DNA of 5,839 nucleotides. Source: Comamonadaceae bacterium. GTDB taxonomy: Bacteria; Pseudomonadota; Gammaproteobacteria; Burkholderiales; Burkholderiaceae_C. The notes beneath the pieces are model-generated. The model did no database searches. It was not told the origin of the DNA and saw only the letters and a program-made list of their open reading frames with translations. Positions within the stretch are counted from its first letter, which is position 1; every line of letters starts with the position of its first letter. Below are positions 5,226 through 5,839 of this stretch, in pieces. The DNA lies in assembly GCA_024642025.1 (NCBI GenBank), contig JAHEBY010000172.1, positions 1-5,839 on the forward strand, in the 5' to 3' direction. A program made the translations under genes and the position numbers.

Positions 5226-5759
5226 CTATTGGTCAAGTAACACCTTCAGCTCTACGCCTGGCGGGGGTGTAATTCGCAATGCCGTGATACGCCCATCCCC
5301 AAGTTGGCTCAGGTCTGCCTGCCAGCCCGAAGCCGGGCTGGGGTTTCCAGCCAGCCATTCAAACAGGTTCGCTATGGGGATGGCCGTGCCCGTGGCCCCA
5401 AGGGCCAGTGCGTCCAGTGAGTCGAACGATCGGCTCTGACCATTCGCGCGAAGCACAGCTGACCGGGGTGCCCAACTTAGCACCGCCAACGTGGTTCCCA
5501 AGGGGGTGAAAAGTGCCAGTTCTCCAACGTCGGGAGACCCTTTGAGGTCAAACGATGCAAAGAAAGACTTTGGCGGGTCCGAGTCTACCTTCAACGCCAG
5601 GCGTCCTTGCCACTTGTTTTTTTGCTCAAATTGACCCTTAGCCCCCGTAGAATATGCGCAGCCAGCTATAAAAATAGCAGTAAAAAGCAGTAGGCAGGTG
5701 GTTAAGGCCGAGACCCATCGAGCGGCAAACCGAGGTGAAAGATTCGACGGCCCGCTCAC
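5226..5759 (-). CDS. lolB: Outer-membrane lipoprotein LolB
   Basis: LolB receives lipoproteins from the periplasmic carrier LolA and inserts them into the outer membrane; it is itself a lipoprotein. 177 residues from GTG 5759. The signal peptide has Arg at 10 and 14, a hydrophobic core 16-32, and the lipobox IAGC (31-34) with acylated C34; Ala at +2 is compatible with outer-membrane sorting. The mature part shows WQGRLALKVDSD, then GELALFTPLGTTLAVLSW and LFEWLAGNP, typical of betaproteobacterial LolB. The frame is open to an ATG at 5834, but those extra 25 codons lie wholly in the upstream TPR gene and precede no signal peptide. GTG 5759 instead makes a GTGA overlap with that gene's stop, implying translational coupling. 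Residues 27-43, including the lipobox, are encoded by the repeat copy at 5631-5683. Confidence 0.9.
   Translation of the reverse strand: MSGPSNLSPRFAARWVSALTTCLLLFTAIFIAGCAYSTGAKGQFEQKNKWQGRLALKVDSDPPKSFFASFDLKGSPDVGELALFTPLGTTLAVLSWAPRSAVLRANGQSRSFDSLDALALGATGTAIPIANLFEWLAGNPSPASGWQADLSQLGDGRITALRITPPPGVELKVLLDQ
5631..5683 (-). repeat. Dispersed repeat, copy B, inside the lolB signal peptide and lipobox
   Basis: Second copy of the 53-bp repeat at 1447-1499, gap-free and in the same frame. It encodes LolB residues 27-43: part of the hydrophobic core, the lipobox with the lipidated Cys34 and nine residues after it. Its start is a perfect hairpin GCTAT-TTTT-ATAGC on the minus strand. This copy looks closer than copy A to a short dispersed repeat that I recall from Comamonadaceae genomes (an AT-rich AAAATAGCTGCT part, then TGCGCA, then a GGGCGCTAGAGGCCAA-like end); that comparison is from memory. 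Confidence 0.65.
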
Positions 5760-5839
5760 AGCTGCACGCGCAGGCGTTTCAGCGTTTCCACCAAGGTATC
5801 GTTTTCGGGGTTGATCTGCATGCCTTCGCGCCACACGGA
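5756..5839 (-). CDS. C-terminal end of a TPR-type protein (partial)
   Basis: An open frame enters from the right edge and gives 27 residues before TGA at 5758-5756: it includes VWREGMQINPEND followed by TLVETLKRLRVQL. This resembles the last helix of the tetratricopeptide-repeat proteins that often precede lolB in Burkholderiales. The stop overlaps the lolB GTG by the tetramer GTGA, which supports both reading frames. Too little is present to assign a function; TPR identity rests on context and the ending. Confidence 0.65.
   Translation of the reverse strand, partial: SVWREGMQINPENDTLVETLKRLRVQL

Noticed and set aside
5760..5834. ATG start at 5834 for lolB (25 extra residues)
   Set aside because: The extension lies inside the upstream TPR gene and puts a charged stretch before the signal peptide; the GTG at 5759 overlapping the TPR stop fits better.
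1..5839. CRISPR array, transposase, integrase, toxin-antitoxin or phage genes
   Set aside because: No regularly spaced repeats and no such protein motifs were seen; the content is housekeeping plus one transporter fragment.

Overview
The window looks like a chromosomal segment of a betaproteobacterium, most likely Burkholderiales, family Comamonadaceae (Rhodoferax/Polaromonas-like). The evidence is the minus-strand order TPR protein - lolB - ispE - tRNA-Gln - prs - rplY (ctc form) - pth, which is a housekeeping layout I recall from that order, together with the protein sequences themselves (Prs, the DppB-type permease, LolB). This assignment is from memory and was not searched.

Layout, left to right. 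1-684 (minus): N-terminal two thirds of a DppB-family ABC permease, running off the left edge. 685-811: short divergent intergenic region with a possible sigma70 promoter. 812-1069 (plus): Allochromatium-type 2[4Fe-4S] ferredoxin, the only plus-strand gene. 1075-1530 (minus): exported DUF4124-like protein, convergent with the ferredoxin and translationally linked to pth (1545-2159, minus). 2211-2241: strong UUCG-loop terminator behind rplY (2285-3004, minus). 3051-3087: terminator behind prs (3114-4088, minus). 4138-4214 (minus): tRNA-Gln(UUG). 4248-5114 (minus): ispE. 5115-5225: spacer with a perfect 15-bp tandem duplication. 5226-5759 (minus): lolB with a GTG start overlapping the stop of a TPR-type protein whose last 27 codons enter from the right edge.

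The right-hand minus-strand genes (TPR, lolB, ispE, tRNA-Gln, prs) have no terminator between them and may form one long transcript ending at 3051-3087. rplY is bracketed by two terminators. pth and the DUF4124 gene form a tight pair. Functions are mixed housekeeping: outer-membrane lipoprotein insertion (LolB), isoprenoid precursor synthesis (IspE), PRPP supply (Prs), ribosomal 5S RNA binding (bL25) and peptidyl-tRNA recycling (Pth).

The most unusual signal is a roughly 53-bp repeat found twice, without gaps and in the same reading frame, inside the signal-peptide codons of two unrelated genes (DUF4124 protein and lolB). It looks like a dispersed Comamonadaceae repeat that has become part of the export signals. 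No phage, CRISPR, transposase or defence system is visible, and I see no wholly new multi-gene system here.
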